DNA from: Cinclus cinclus | Lineage: Eukaryota; Chordata; Aves; Passeriformes; Cinclidae | Reading direction: 5' to 3' | DNA length: 64,000 bases | Assembly: GCF_963662255.1 (NCBI RefSeq) | Contig: NC_085046.1 | Span: forward strand, 99,899,324-99,963,323 | Shown here: positions 1-15,398 of the stretch, piece after piece | Layout of the letters: each line of letters begins with the position of its first letter | Numbering within the stretch: the stretch's first letter is position 1 | The notes under the pieces: model-generated | Databases searched by the model: none | Told to the model about the DNA's origin: nothing | The model's input: the letters and a program-made list of their open reading frames with translations, nothing else | Made by a program: the position numbers and the translations under genes

Positions 1-1601
1 AGGCCCCTGCTAGTGGGTGAGCGACATACGATTCTAAGGCTTGTGCTGCTCATCTCACTCGGCCTGCTGAAATGCATCACTGAAAATTTAAAATTTTACC
101 CTGCAGTTAATGGTGGGTAAGGGGAAAGATGAAAGTGCTTAATACGTTCAATATATTTTTAAGGTGCCTTAATGATAATTTAACTGAAAACATCAGACAG
201 TTGGATTATGCTATGTAAAAATGCCTAGAATTTAGAATGGAAATGTATAAAGGGCTACTAGTGCCCACTTGTTAGGGGAAAGTTCAGTAAGGATTTTCTA
301 ATTAGTTTACAAATGACAATAAGATTACAAACCTCCTGTTTGCTCTAACAGCTTTCACATGTTCTATATGAACTACTTCACTGTGCCATGAAAGTCATCA
401 TGTAAATATGCCCTTTGAGAAATGCTAATTTTACAAACTTTGCCACAGAACTCAACTCTGTGTGAAACATTTTGCATCAACATAAATCTGACAAATTTTT
501 CCCTAAAAAAATTCCAACTTTGTTAAAACTCAAAATCAAAGGAAGTTCAAGCAAGTGGTTACATCTCTTTCTACAAAAGGATGGGTTTTAATATTCTAAA
601 GCAAAATTTTTAAGATGCTCGTTGTCATAGCACCATATTCTCTCATACCATGATGTCTAGGAGTGTCACCAGATGAGCTAGAGTTAGTTTCAAGGGAAAA
701 CCAAATTAGAAACAGGAATGGCAGGAGTCTGGTATCTGTATTAATGCACTATTTTTTAATGGTTTAAATTTGAAACACTGAAGTAATGAACAAAAATTCC
801 AAAACTGTAAAGGAAGGCCTGTTTTAAAAGTTTTTGGAGTGAGTAATGAAGGCCGTAAGGAAATTTGGATTCAGATTTGATTTTAGATACGAACTTTAAG
901 TTAAGGAAAATTCAGATAGCTATCAGCAGCTAAAGCAGAAAGAGATTTCAAGGTGGAAAACTAGTAAATAAATGATCTGGCTTTGTCCAGAAAGGCTCCC
1001 TGAATACATTTAGCAGTCTGTATGAAAACCATCAATTTAAGATTCGTGTCTAAACTGTTATCCAAGTAGGGACATTACTTAGCAACTACCATGGCTAAAA
1101 AGGAATTTTCATAAGTCTCAAGAGAGGTTATGAGTTATTGACCAAAAAATTCCAACAGAATCCTGAAACCAGTTTAGGCTGGCTACAGTTAGCTGCTTGT
1201 GAGTTACATGACTAAGTAATGGTCACAGTGAGTCTATATCAACCTATTTATGCAAAAAATACTGTGCTTAAAAAGGTCTTTAATTGAACAGGCACTTATT
1301 AACTTCAATAACTCTTTTGGGGGAAAACACTTTTTTTAACATCCTGCCGTGGTGGGGGGAAGAAAGACAAACAAAACCCGTTATGTGTGTATGTGTTCAG
1401 AAGAAGGGTTTAGTCTACGACAAGAATGAAAAACAGCACTCTGCAGCAGAGTATTTGTGTGCAACTGTGTGTGATGGAGAGGGAGAGGAAGAAAGCGAGG
1501 AAATGGTATGATTTAATGCTTGCAGGAGCGTCATTTTGCTTTCCACCCTAACTGCTGAATTCTTTTCTTCTCAAGTAGTTCAAACCAGAGTTTTAAAAGC
1601 C

Positions 1602-1639
1602 TTTTTTTCTTTTTTTCTTTTTTTTTTTTTTTTTTTTTT
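1602..1639. repeat. Poly-T tract with C interruptions
   Basis: T runs broken by two single C residues, then 22 uninterrupted T (1618-1639). On the GNAL sense strand this reads as poly-A with G interruptions. Simple sequence; no linked element recognised. Confidence 0.95.
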
Positions 1640-4600
1640 AAATCTGGGTCATATAAACATGAGATTCTGTTTACGTTCTTAATTATGAACATGTATTGAA
1701 AATCCATGGACTACCTCCAACCCAAATCAGTTTGATAGCATTCAAATCAATGTTTACAGTCTGGCACTTGTTGCCTTTGCAGCCTCAGCTCTGTGCCTCT
1801 ATGGGGCTGATAGAAGTGTGAAGGATGAAGTCCCACAGCCTTGAACTGCAAATGCTAGAAAGCAAATGAGAGATGGGGCGTAGATGTGAGGTCTGAAGCT
1901 TGGGATAGGAGAGAGAGCAGGGGCAGCCATCCCTTTAACCAGCTCACACCGTGCACTGCAGATCTCTTCTATCAGCAGCAGGATAACAGCATGTGAATAT
2001 AAAGTTGGGCCCTGCCTTAATGTAATTCTGAACGTTACATAAGTGCTTGATAAACAAAGCAGGCAGCTAGAAATGAGATAACCTAGCCATGTGTATATTC
2101 AGCTGACTACTCACTTAGATTCCCAGCTCATATGCTGTGACTGATAAAGGGCAAGAAAACGGCCATAAATGCCAACCTCTAAAGGCATTCTAGGTTCTTT
2201 TAGGACAATGTAGTTTTTAACACCACATGGACGACAAACATGCTGACACTTTATTGCCAGATTACGTTTTTTATTTCCTTTTCCCTCCCCTCCTCCCAAG
2301 GAGTAAAATGGTTGGCAACACAGGAAGAATTTCCAAGCCATTTTCCACAGCGACACAGGACAGGTCACATCTTTTACGTGCACCTTCAAAAACGTGCTAG
2401 AAACCAAATGGTACTTCTTAGCTTTGTGAACTTAATTCCAGGCAATTAGGGTGAAAGATGCATTATCTAGATGCCCCACTGAATGAAAAACATGGGCAAT
2501 ATTATGGAAGATCCCAGGAAAAACCTCAGACACAATCTCTAATGTATACCTTTAATGGTCTGCTAAGAAACATTTAAAGCAATGTCAACTGCATCTGTTA
2601 TCTTATTGATGAATGAAAACAAAAGCATGAGGCCATGAAAACAAAGGCCACGAAAAGAAAAGTGACCCAGTGACACTGATAAGCAATGATCGAACTCAGT
2701 ATCTTTCTAGTCAATTAAAAGCTATTTTTAAGAAAGTTTACAAGTACTTTAAACAAAAGCACTGCTCCAGAACAGCAGCTAGAAAAGCCATGGAAAGGAA
2801 AGAAAGAATGCATGGAAAGTGCTGATAAAAGCCCCCGAACAAAATGAAACAAACCAAGAACCCCAAATGAGAATTTAAATATAAACTACATTTCTAGAAA
2901 TGTTATCTTAGCTGTACTAAAAATATACATCAAAATGCCCACTACTGCTATCTGAAGCTCCCTTCTGTTGGGCCCTCTTCCTTTAAAGCAAACAAAGTTG
3001 TAGTAATAGCCAGCTTTCTTCCAACTTCCCCTGCAAACAAGATCCGCTGGTGGACAGAAGCAGTCAACCATTGCCACCAGTTCTACAAACTTCCACATTT
3101 CTCTAATCCTATTCATTGTCTTTCCTTATTATATTTTTAAGTGGTTTAACAGCACACGCCAGGACTTTTCATAACTCTTTGGAGGGGTGCCTGTTACTTC
3201 TCACCCATCACCATCTCAGGTCAGACAGGAGGCATTGTCCAAATGCTACACATTTCTTATGAAGTCCAGAAGAAAAAGACGATCCTGATCTTTTATATTC
3301 AATAAGACTGGATTTGTACTTTCTCAAACACTACAACTTTTTTAGAACCACAAACCATTTTTGGCTGCCCTACGCTAAAAAAAGAGAAGCATAGTTTCCC
3401 ATCTGGCACATAAAGCAGTGTTTTTCATGAACAGAGTTTTCAGGGATTTTTTTTTTTTTAAATTGGAAAATAAATCTAAATTTTTATGCATGTGTCTGAT
3501 GTAACTGATGGAAGGAAATTGCTTGCCATGAGATTTATCTTGTAGCTACAAAACATGCCCTGTGGCCATCTGGTCATCTGCTGCAGAGTTGGAGTTGATG
3601 AAGCAAAGGGAAACAGAGACATGTTTAATGACCTCCATCCTTTGGGGCCAGAGAAAGGCTTTGTTGCCCAGTTCTATTGACTTGGTTTATCTCAGGCTCA
3701 AGCATGGGAAGAACAGAGACAAAACTTATCTATGCATGCAATTCTGAAGGATTGCCATGGCTCATTTAATCACCTGCACCAGGATTTGTAAGGACATTTT
3801 GAAATGATCTGAAGTTTTCTCAATTGAGAGAATGCAATTTTTTGCTCTAACTTTAGTGTCAGGGTCCAGTTCCAGAGGAACAGGGACCATTCATCAGAAC
3901 CAGAAAGTCTGGCAGCAGCTATGACATGGTTAAGAAACTGACTGCTGCAGCAGATGTACCAGGCAGGCCCAAGGACTTCCCTCTCTGTCCCCTTCCTAGT
4001 TCACACACTGTAAGCAGTAAAATCAAAGCAAGTCAGTACAGCATGCACAGTGGTAGTGTATGCCACTGTGTAGTGAGATTAAAAATAAGACATGGCATAT
4101 CTGTGAATTACAAATGTTGGCTGGTTCAACTCTGCAACCTGCAATCAGCACCTCCCATAAAGTCCTAGTGTGTAATTCAAATATGTTACCATTTGTGCTA
4201 TACCTTTTAACTTCAGAAATTATTCTCAGAATTATTTTAATTTCCAGTAATATATTCTTTTAGGACTAGCTACTACACATACACAGATCTGCACAGGCAG
4301 AAACTCCTAGTATCAGCTGGGAAATCCACATTAAAATAACAGGTTTGGTTGAAAATCCAGTGACAACTCTGGGAACTGCTTAAATGTGAACCTTAAATAC
4401 AAACATGATTTATGCTGGGACTACTCACTGCACAGCAAAGAAAACAGCATAAGCCTCACCACTGAAAAACAAGTTTACGTTAAGAGTTATTATTAATTGC
4501 TTTCCTTCCCAGTTCTATCACATCACAAATTAAATATGTAGGTCTTTTTCTAACAGCTTTCAAGTATCAACCACATCAGCAACTAGAAGAAAATACTTAT

Positions 4601-5424
4601 TTTAAGACAATGAAGTATTAGACATGAAAGTGAATGCCTATACTGTTTGTGTTCTTATACCAGAATGGGTTCCCCTATAAAAATCACAGCCACTCAAGAG
4701 AGATTTTTTTAAAGGTCAGATCAAGCAACAGACCTAACAAAATAAAAGTAAAGAATACTGAGCAAGCTTAGAAAAGGGTATTTCAGAACTACAAAATAAA
4801 GAAAATAATCTGAGCTTTAATGATAGGCTTTTCATTCTGAATTCTTCTGAAAAGTCCCTTTTTGCAATTCTTCTCTAACTGCAAGGTTTTGCTGCACTGT
4901 CTGCAGTAGATGAAACAAACAGCAGAGGGTGGTTGCATGAAGAGAGATTGAAGTGGGGCTGCTCCTCTGCTAAGAAAGCAAAAAGTTATCCCCACCACAG
5001 CTTGTGGATAGAGGACATAACTGAGTATGTTTCTCCAAAGCCTTTCTGGAAAACCCTCTCAGAAAGAGCTCTGTATCAATGCAGCCATGTTGATTGAGGG
5101 TGTGACTCTTCTCACGCTCCTTTTCCAATAAAACCTCAGAAAAGGCCAAGCCTTTCTGTAAGGCACAGTCCACCCAGGTCTATTGCTTTGCATGCCTAAA
5201 ATGGCCAGGTGGCAGATGAAACTGTAATATAGTTTAATCAGCAGGAAACTAAATAGCATATATAATCTTAGCAGTCAATCCTACATAAGGACACTCCATT
5301 CACACACTGCCTACCTGCACTGTATTTACTAAAAAAAATAGATGCTTTCCTGTAACTATTCCAAGTGCAATAACCACATATTACACTAAGTTATCTATTT
5401 TAGCGACAGATTATTGCATCTAAC

Positions 5425-5455
5425 AATTCAGAATGGTCAGAATTCAGAATGGTCA
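5425..5455. repeat. 16-bp-period tandem duplication
   Basis: AATTCAGAATGGTCA occurs twice (5425-5439 and 5441-5455), separated by one G. Probably a recent replication-slippage duplication. Confidence 0.93.
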
Positions 5456-8025
5456 CTTCCTGCCCAGGCTGCTGGATCACTGGAAATCCAAACAGCTCCT
5501 GCATGAACTGTTTTAACTTATATGATGGGTACACTGGTCTGCTGCCTTCACTGATGCTTATGAAATGCAGTCTGGACTAACTACCAGGCAACCTTTTGAA
5601 GACAGTATTCTTTGGCGAGTTAAACTCATGGTGGTGCTTTCTTATAATCTAGTTTGGCTCCTCTCTAGCTCCTCCATGGAAGATACTCTTTCTATTAAGA
5701 GGAGCATCTGACATTCGGATGGCTGTATTATGTTTGTTTTACAGAGTCTAAAGCAAGCAACCCTCAAAGTCATTACTGGAAAATATCTACATAAATATCT
5801 ACATTGTTCCCGACAGTTCTACAAGCATTAATGTTGGTCATAGACTTACCACATTTAAAAGCTCTTTGGTGTCTGCATTTCGCAATGAACAACTCAGGCT
5901 TTGTCTACATTTGGCACACAGTAAAAACACACTGAGTACTGAACACAGTTTTACTGTTATTATAGATAGGGAAAATAGTTCTAAATGACGTTTGAATTGG
6001 TCACATTTTACACAATGTCCTTATGCACATTAAAGACAAAACTATGAGCTAATTCTTTTCCAATATGGTGCATTTTGCCAGTGTGGACAGAGAATTGAGC
6101 TGGTTAAGGAAAAATGTTCCTCAATCACTTTCTAAATTTTCCTCTGCTGTTTAGAGGAACTTGCAACAATCTCTGCATCACAGATTAGATAAAATGGTTA
6201 TGCTGCTTTACTTCTCTCCTTAATTCTAATGTAAATATTTTTCTAAAAACTTGAAAACATCTGCAATATTAAACAAAATTTTAAAATATTTAAATTATAA
6301 AGTGGAATGAAAAAATATTTGCTGCATTTATTTTACTTTACTAAATCTGACTATTAGGATTCACATCCTAGCTTTTACAAACTTTTAATTTGCTCTTATG
6401 TAAAGCTGTAGTGAAATGGAGCAGAATTCATTTGATGTGCTGTACAGTGAGAATTGAGAAGGACCAGACCAGTATCTGTACCACACCAAACACCAGGAAG
6501 TATTGAAGCTGTACTGATATTTTCTAGACAGAATAATGATGTCTTTGGCAAAGAGTGGCACCAGCAATTACTTCACTGCAATTGGAAAGACAAACTGGTA
6601 TCTATGACTGCACTGTACTGAAAAAGCCTATGACTCCTCCACAGTAACCTTTAATATCAAACATGGTAACAGCTTTTACAAGGTCTTTAGAAAGGCACTA
6701 CCCTTTTTATTTTCACAGATAGCTGGACTGAAAGACATGTATAAAGCACCTAAGGCCAAACCAGGTAATGCATTCCCGATTAAAGCTACATTTCAAAGCT
6801 CTTCCTGATCTAGTTTGACCTTTTGCTTCTCCTGTGTAAACAAGGAAGACAAAAGTCATAAGAAACTGAAGTAATGCATAACAGATACCACAAATCAGCA
6901 TGATACATGATTACAGCCTGCTGTGAGCAGCTCACAAATTGAGGAAAATTCAAATAATAGCACATGTTCTGTGATTTGGACATTGAGAATTCCCTTGACT
7001 CCTTTTCCTGTGAGCAAGCTATTGAGAAACACTGACATTTGGGCAACAAAAAATACACCAAGAGAACACTGACTGCCCAGTACAACTGCCATTGTAGTTT
7101 TCCTAGCTGTAAACTGATTCCCCCACCCTTAATCTCCACTGCTGATTTGTCACAGCTCCTTTAACCAGTGCTGACAACAGGCCATTCACATCACTGTGCA
7201 TTGTATCACACACAAAAGTTTCAGACTCATCCTTAGAAAGACATCTAACTGTACCTCAAACTGCTAAAAAGAAAAATAGAAAGCAACATGCCATAATTTG
7301 AAAGGACAGTGAGCAGGGGATAAAAAAAAATCCAAACAAACAAAAGAGGATGAATGCTTTCAATTTAGTCCCGTTCTTTAAATAGAATATATGCAAACAG
7401 AAGAGCAAAAAGATCCCCACACCTATATACTTTCACTAACTGGGCTTAGGAGTAAGTCTGCTGTAAAACCAACAAATGAGATCAGTGAAAAAACAGTTTC
7501 CATAACATTTTATCTTACCATAATCAAACAACTTAAACGGGCAGAACAAAAATCAACCTTGAGCTTTGTGAACAGAACACAATGCAACATGGGCACAGTC
7601 ATTCCAAGAAACCAAAGCCCATCTTGCACAAGAACAGAAAGTCATGCAGTGACCTGAAAGGATTGTTTTTTAAAATGGCTAAACACTGCTGTTTTTTTGA
7701 TATTCTAGGAATACGCACAAAACTGGACCATCATACTTTGTTTCTGAGTCTGCAGAATATTTCTGCCATGAACTGACTGTAGTGAGAAGCTGCAGATTTG
7801 GCTCTACATCACATCTCAGCATACCCTTCTGAAAGGCACCCCTCCAAATAATCCATGGCATATTTATAAACTGGAGACTAAAGAGTGCCTCTGGGAGAGA
7901 ATGGTATAGGGAAAGTGATATAGGGGACTGGAAGACAAGATGAGGAACTAAGAGGCAGAGCTCCATTGGGTGCAGGGGGAAGAAAGGGGAGGAAGTAAAG
8001 CACCTTGTTTCCACAGTGCCCTTAC

Positions 8026-8061
8026 CTTCTCAAGCTGGTAGCAGATCTGGAAGTCATGACT
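8026..8061 (-). other. Candidate 36-nt cryptic microexon in the downstream GNAL intron
   Basis: On the minus strand TTTCTCCCCAG precedes 36 nt that end in AAG before GTAAGG, so both splice sites look good. Joined after the known exon, whose last bases are TA, its first base A would complete a TAA stop. Inclusion would truncate the G-alpha protein rather than lengthen it. No homology recognised; likely a cryptic pair of sites. Confidence 0.12.
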
Positions 8062-9618
8062 CTGGGGAGAAATACTCTGTATATTACCTGCACACGTGTA
8101 ACACATGCACTGTTGCTCACACAATTGTATATACGGAAAAAACTCTGCTGCAGAAAACTGCATCTGGTAAGTCACTTCTAGCTCAGAGCACCAACCAAGG
8201 CATGCAGATGAGTGAGTCACAGATCTGAATTGATACCTTCAACTGTATTACATTTAACTCGGAGGAGATAGATGTTGAGAAAGGTCTTGAGTTTGAACAT
8301 GTGAGCAGCTCCTGGGAAGAAGTGCAAAACTCAAATTGGGGCTCCATTACAGAAAAAAAAGACAACAAAACGGCTGCAAATAAAGGGAAGCCCCTCTTGT
8401 GCATAGCCAGTGCACTGGTTGTGCTGTGCTGTCTCCTGGCACAGCCCATGTCACTCAAAAACTTCCAGCGTTGGTGGGAAGCATTTTTATTGCTTTTCCT
8501 GTTGTAAGTATCTTGAAACCCAATGTAATTCCATATATTTCCTTTCCTTCACACTCCTTACTGGTCTCCAGTGCACAACAAAGAGAAGATTAATTTCAAT
8601 GCTTTTCCGTTTTCATTTTGAGAAACAACTAGGATTTGATTATTTATCTTTTAGCAAGGGAGACGTAAGTCAGGAGTCCTCAAATTCCTCAGAAATGAAC
8701 ACAAATGCTTCATCCAACTGGGCAGTTTGGACTTTAAAAAATTCACTTGAGGCCATATAACTGAAAAAGGAATGCTCCTACATTGAAAAGGTAGTTTCTT
8801 ACAGACAAAGAGGACTTCAAACAAATAAATACTTTAAAGGATTATGTTTCTAGGAAGTTTGTATCCTGAAGCCAGGTTCTACTTGTTACTTTATTTCTGT
8901 CACCATCTGAGAAATAGGTATATTACCTGCCTACTTTCAAACTATTTAAAGGCAGAAATGCATATAAAGCTTAATCTTTGATTTATTAATGGTTTCATTA
9001 TTTATAGACAACAAAATACACAGTATTTATAACACAACAAAAGTTGGGAATTTCCATCATACTTCAATAAGAGTTTCTGATGGATTTTTTTAACTTGAGA
9101 ATCATGAAGGAAGAATGGATTTACTAATAAGATGGAAACATCTGCTCTGAAAGCAATGACCATTTCTCCCTCTTTGTTTCTGCTGGTATGCTTTGTCCAA
9201 TTACATTGATACATAAAATAGAAAAGAATGAAATTTTTAAGAAAAGGTCAAAGGAGGATTGGGAATAGCAGATAGATAAGCTAACCTTACACACCCAGGT
9301 AGATATGCAAGACGTCTCACTATGACTGACAAGAATTACACATTGCCTTCTATCTCAGAGGCCAAAATCATAGAAAATGGTCAATTTATCAAGAATAAAA
9401 CAATGATGAAACAAAACAGGGTAAAGCAAAGAAATGGATCTGATGTTATTAGCAACTGGAGAGAAAAAAGGGAAGTATGTCAACCACCCAATGTAGACCA
9501 AGACCACAAGTAAGTCATAGGCCTGTGCACTGAAATAGAAGAAAAAAGGCCATGGAAATAAAAATCCAAACATGCTGGATTCTGCTAAGAAGACTTTCAG
9601 CTAGTGTTGCAGTAACTG

Positions 9619-9632
9619 TTACACATGTGTAA
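9619..9632. repeat. 14-bp perfect palindrome
   Basis: TTACACATGTGTAA is its own reverse complement, with an internal CATG and E-box-like CACATGTG core. Possibly chance. Confidence 0.5.
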
Positions 9633-11837
9633 GGTGAAAAATCTCCAGAAAATAAGCAACTTTTATGCTGAGATCTCTCCAAAAGAGTGTGATAGAGAGA
9701 TACGCCTCTGACTCCATTTTAAGAGAGAAAATGTTGATAAAACATCAGTGATGCTGAACTTTTCTTTCATAGGTTGGAGAAAGCCAGTAAGTCCTCTGAA
9801 GAACCCATTATCTTTTTCACAGGTTTTGATGGCTTTCTATGGAGATACAGGGGATTACTGAGTGTCGGGCTTAAAGAGCACTGTTCTTGACAAACATTTT
9901 TGTAGGGAACTTTTTTCAGGCGAAGAGAACAGCACTACACTTGTTAAAACAAAAGCATCTGTCTCAGTGCTCTGAGGTCCACACTAAAATTTAGACAATG
10001 AGGGTCAATCAATCCTATTAGAGGCAGAATGAAATGGAGAGTTTTCACTTGGAAAGCCTTTCCTATTTTCCTCTGGAACAATGAGACTAGATGAGATGAA
10101 GAAACCTGTCTTGCTTGTTAGACATTTGTCTTAAGCTCATCTCACAGGCTGAAGGGTTTAGAATTAAATGTTTTGGAACGGTCCTTCAATTTATTTCCTT
10201 TCTAAAGAAATTCACAGAATGCATAACCATTTACTTTTTACTATTTCCCCCCCCTTTTTTTTTAGGATTTCTTCTTCTATATTTCAGTTTTTGTGGTCTT
10301 TTGTGCACTTCTGACAATCTCACAGTAGCCATACTTATCTCATGTTTATTGCAATTGCCTTTTAGCCAGGCTACCTTGATTGCTCAGAATCCAACTGTGT
10401 TTTTACTCAAGTTTCAGAACATTCACCTGCGCCGTGCTCTTCATATGGTGTGGAAATAGAAGACCTCACCAGCAATGTCTCTTTGGTTATTTCCAGGATC
10501 TTATGTGATGTTTTTTCCCCTCCTCAAATCCATTCTGCTCATTTCCATCAGGACATAGGCTAAGCCCCCTCAACATTGTGCAATCCCATATATTTGACAT
10601 TTGCATCATTAACAAGACATAATAGAATGAATTCTTGACATAAATACTTGATGCTTTATTACTTTTGCTTTATTTGTGAACCCCTGTTTATTATCTTCAC
10701 CCACTTACAATCTTCTCTTTTCATCTTTTCATCCTCTAAAAAGTTATAACTTGTTTACAACTTAGTAAAAGCATGCCTAAAATAATTTTTAATCATAATT
10801 TAATTATTCTTTCAACATACTGTATATTATGATGATCTCCCTGACAGAAGTACAGAATGGTATATTTATAAATAAGTTAACAAATTTCTATGAATAAGCT
10901 TTAATAGAGGTCTCACCCTTGTCATTTTTGCATAACATAATTTGCTGGTTACTACTTTGGAAGTACTATCAGGTCAAAACCTCTAAATGTTGCCTGTGCT
11001 GGTTGTGCTCTCTGCACCACAACCTCCTCTGGAGAACCTCCCACCTTGAAGTCAGATCATACTGACAGGAGCTGCCTGCGAATCACGGAGGAAAGGGATG
11101 ACTTACCAGTGCAGAACATGAGTTAAAGCAAAACGAAACAAAACCACCAAATCCCCAAAAAACAAACAGAAAGACTTCCATGTAGTAAAGAGAAAAAGAA
11201 ACTTGGGGAAGCTAGTTGACTACATTTGAGCCCCTTTTTATGAACAATTGTAAGAATGAGGATGTAATGAACTATTACCATAATCAGTTCTGTAGAATGT
11301 AGAAAAATGTTTGTTCCCTGGCATATGGCTCTTTATAGAGAAGCTTTTCAAACCCAGGATGTTGTGGTGAAAAGCAAGTTTATGGCAAACTTGCTGGGAA
11401 GAAGGGCTTCTAAGATCCTGCCAATGTAAGGAAATAGGACAACCAACTAAATTAATGTAGAAGTCATATGGGACCAACAAGTTCCTTTACACTTAAAGCT
11501 TACTTCTACATTCCCTGAACAGAATAAATCCTGGTGGCAACACTGCTCTATAGCATTCTACTGCTCTTTAACAAACTGATTTTTAATAATTGCTCTAGTA
11601 GTGTTGGCAATTACTTTTGACATAGTCATTCATGCCAGTAAATAAGTGGAGGCCAAGAAATTACACCTATGCTGACCATTAAAATTCTTCACAATGTAGC
11701 TGGAAGGAAACTTAAAGAATAACTACCCAAAATCTGTACCATTGGACTTTCAGGATCCTAATGTTCAGAATGCAGATCTTCCCAAACTCAACCTTCTAAA
11801 CCAAAAGAGAAATAGTGAATCCTTCTTAAAGAAAGAC

Positions 11838-11859
11838 AAAAAAAAAAAAAAAAAAAAAA
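11838..11859. repeat. Poly-A tract, 22 bases
   Basis: Uninterrupted A run in a purine-rich stretch (11.80-11.91 kb). On the minus (sense) strand this is poly-T/pyrimidine. A lysine-rich open frame across it is an artefact. Confidence 0.95.
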
Positions 11860-14800
11860 CAACAGGGAGGCAAAAGAAGGGAATAAAGAAATGTGGCAAG
11901 AGATTTTGGTCAGAAAATGTACTTAAGGGTTATTTTGCTGTTCAGACCAATTAATTTACACAAACAAATATCTGAAAAACAAAACAAAACCAAGCCTCCC
12001 AGCCTCCCTCCCATGTTAATGAAAGAAAACCAAAATGGAAAGGTTGTTCTCAGAAAAACCATACAACTGATTTCAAGATTCACCTTTCCCTGCATTAGCA
12101 CTTATATGTGAAAACAGCTTAAACTCATCTATCTTTTTTGATTACAATTAATGGAATTATCAGGGGAGTAGTAAGAGGAGGCACAACTGATTTTTGAACC
12201 AATTCTAGAATTAACGACCTTTCAGAAATTTTATTATTTGGTATGTCCATTAAACAGGATGTCTACTGATAAGTCTTATACTTATTTGCTTTTCCACTGC
12301 TTAATTTAGCCTCAAATTAAGCTTTGGGAAGAACTCCACAATGTAACAAACAATTCTAATTAAATCAGAAAGAATACTTTTACAAAAGACACAACTGAAA
12401 CAATTCCTCTAAAGTCAAATAAACCTTTAAAAAATTCTGGCAGCATCACTGTTGTCTTGTACTAAATGAACAAAATTAGCTTTAACTAAGTTATGAGAAG
12501 TAGGAGAGACACTCTTGAACTGCATAGTTTACCAGTCTCATTTGTCTTATAATTGGGACTACAACCAAACTGATAAATACCAAGACTCTATTTTGGTTTA
12601 GTCTGAGGTGTAAAATTTATTTTTCAAGCATACATACTTAATCTTTAGACTTTTTCAACACAGTATCAACTGCATTTTATTTTCTTATTTCTTAATGTCT
12701 GCATTCCACCATCTTTCTTTCTCCAAATCTGTCAGTACAGTGTTAATATAGAAAAACACAGCCACCCAAACCCTGGCTTCTTGTAGATCCTAACATAAAC
12801 AAGGCTGTGTACATCTATTAGTGCAGAGGAGCCTGTGCATGCAGAGTCTGCCCAGTGAGCAGTTTCTTAAGGAAGAAATATGACTCTTGGCCTTTCTTTA
12901 TCTTGTCATGTGAAACTGACTTCTTGAAAAAAAAAGAAAAACTGACCATCTCTAAGTGAAAAAATGCATGTGGCATTTAAGAAAACTCAAACCTCAAGTG
13001 TAAATAATCTGACAGTATGCCATATAACCTGCCATTAAATTTACAATGCTCTTCTTTTTTAAGCATTTAACTCACAGTTATTATATAGTTGTTGTAATAA
13101 ATTTAATATGTAAATATGCATTTCATAGTAAGTTAGGTTTAAATTAAGAGAATATGGAACACAGTTTTTCTATAGAGCATAGTAAAAAAAAAATAAATCC
13201 CACAGACAAAACCTAAAATACATGTGTTACCTAACGATAAGCTTATTAACAAGGTGATGTATTCTTTAACCAACTAATCTCTGTCACTGAGAACATGCAC
13301 ACATGTAGCAGCGAATTGTAAATTAACAGATTGAATTAAATTCTGTAGAAGCAGATTAAATATAAGTGACTCTCAATGCTCCCTGCAATATAATGAAGCT
13401 GTCTTTGGTCATAGTTTACTCTTTCTCCCACGCATACACTGGAGGAGTCCTAAACCAAGAACAGCATATAAATAACACCACAATTGACAGAATGACCCCC
13501 AACTTCCTTCTGAAATCCACTCATAAATCCTTCATGCAGATTCTAGATAACCATCATTGGCAGTTGTACTTCATTTAGAGACATTTTGAAATGCTGACCC
13601 TGAACAATGATTCATTATCAGGATTTCTGGAGTTAAGCTGTATCAGCATGTTTACTGTACTTTAACTTGCCAGTAGGAATACCCATTTGTTAGGTTCTCT
13701 TTGCTGGCAGTTATCTGTACTCTAGATAAGAGCTAAACTTTCAAGGAAATTTCAAAGTATGCTGATTAACTCTGTATTTTCCTTTCCTATGTTTCGATAA
13801 GTACATGTATGATTTTAATATGTAAAAAAATTCAAACAAATCCTTGGTGCGGTCCAGTCTTACAGAGATGCCTTTCCTTCCTCCTGCTCAGTATCCCAGA
13901 GTCTGGTCATTTTTGCCAGTCACACTGGCTCACTGTGCCAGTTCACTGATTCAGCCCTGTACCATTACCTATTCACATCTGTCCTCACTGCTGTGGTGCA
14001 AATTAAACAGTCTTTTCTCTTTTAATAATTAATGCAACAGAATGGTCTTTCTTTGTTATAAAGGATATTGATGCTTTAACAGTGTATATGCTGAGGGTGA
14101 CACTGAGTGTCTTGATGCTTCAGCAGTCTTTTGCTCAGGCTCTAAAAGCTCCTCAAGTGTTGTATTGCAAACACAATTTAAAAAACCTGCAGTTCAACTC
14201 TGCAGAAAGGATATGGAAAAATATATCTCCAAATTAAATACAGGATACTATTAGAGAAAACTAAATGCAGACAAGCTCAGCTGATGGATCTACTTGCAAT
14301 TCTCCAATCTGTTGAAATGGATCACATTTCCAAATGAGGCTGAGTTGCTAAGTTACACTGACATGTCCTGCACCTTTTATTGCCCCATGTGTGCAAACAG
14401 GAAAAAAAATTGGGAAAAACATTCATCAATTGTTCAGGAAAACCTGAAAAATTTGATGACTAGGGGAGGAAAGAACTGTTTCCTCAACAGAAAAAAGCCA
14501 GCTTTGCTGTATTTTTTTGACGAAAACTCACACTGTCTAATAAAACATCTTAAAAAGAGTCGAAGTGTACTTTCATGCATCTGTTATGACTCTGCCTGGT
14601 CTTTAGATTTTATTACTCCTTTAAATTGAGGTAAAGGAATACTTTATGTTTTTCTGCCTTCCACTTTCAACCTTTTTGTTTGTTCTAAAACCACAGGAAA
14701 CACATCCAGTCATACACAGAGAAGCACATGGAAAAATACATGGTTTAAATTTATGTTTGAGCAGCCCATCTAGGGCTGCTTAAACAGTTCTCCAGTGGAA

Positions 14801-15398
14801 ATTAGTTAAAAAGAAAAAGTATTTGTCACATCAATTTTAAATGGCAGAGAAGGTGATGTGTTTATAGACTACCTTCAATCTTATTTTTATATTAGAGAAA
14901 TGTTATTGTTTTCTCTAGGTATGGAAGGCATTTATGAACTAAAGTGGCTTAAACAGGGGGATACATTCCTGTATGCCATTCCGGCTATTTGTGAATGGTA
15001 TTTTCATACTGCTTCATCCTCCAAACAGAGGCTTCTCCAGCTGCTTCTTATTCCATATCTTTGTACTTCAACATACTAGTATTATAACATCATGGTCACA
15101 TTTTGATTACCAAAATTAAGATAGAATTGGTTAAATCTAATGATTTTTGTTTCGTAATGAAGGCAAAAACGGGAACAAAAAAAAATCACTGCAACACATG
15201 AAAAGGTTATTTCATAGAATTCCCAGTGCATATTTTAAGAAACCACAATTTTGCCTCTTGAGAGTGTGGTCTATTAGTTAGTAAACAGTGAAAAATGCAA
15301 GCATTACACACTGGAGAATGACTTCTGTCCTATCTGGCAACCACCTCTGTTTAGAAGACTCGTAAGTGAGGCTAAAGGGATTACTCTATGAATACAAC

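Noticed and set aside
11742..11954. Lysine-rich 70-codon frame
   Set aside because: Its lysine run is the 22-base poly-A tract; no other protein signal.
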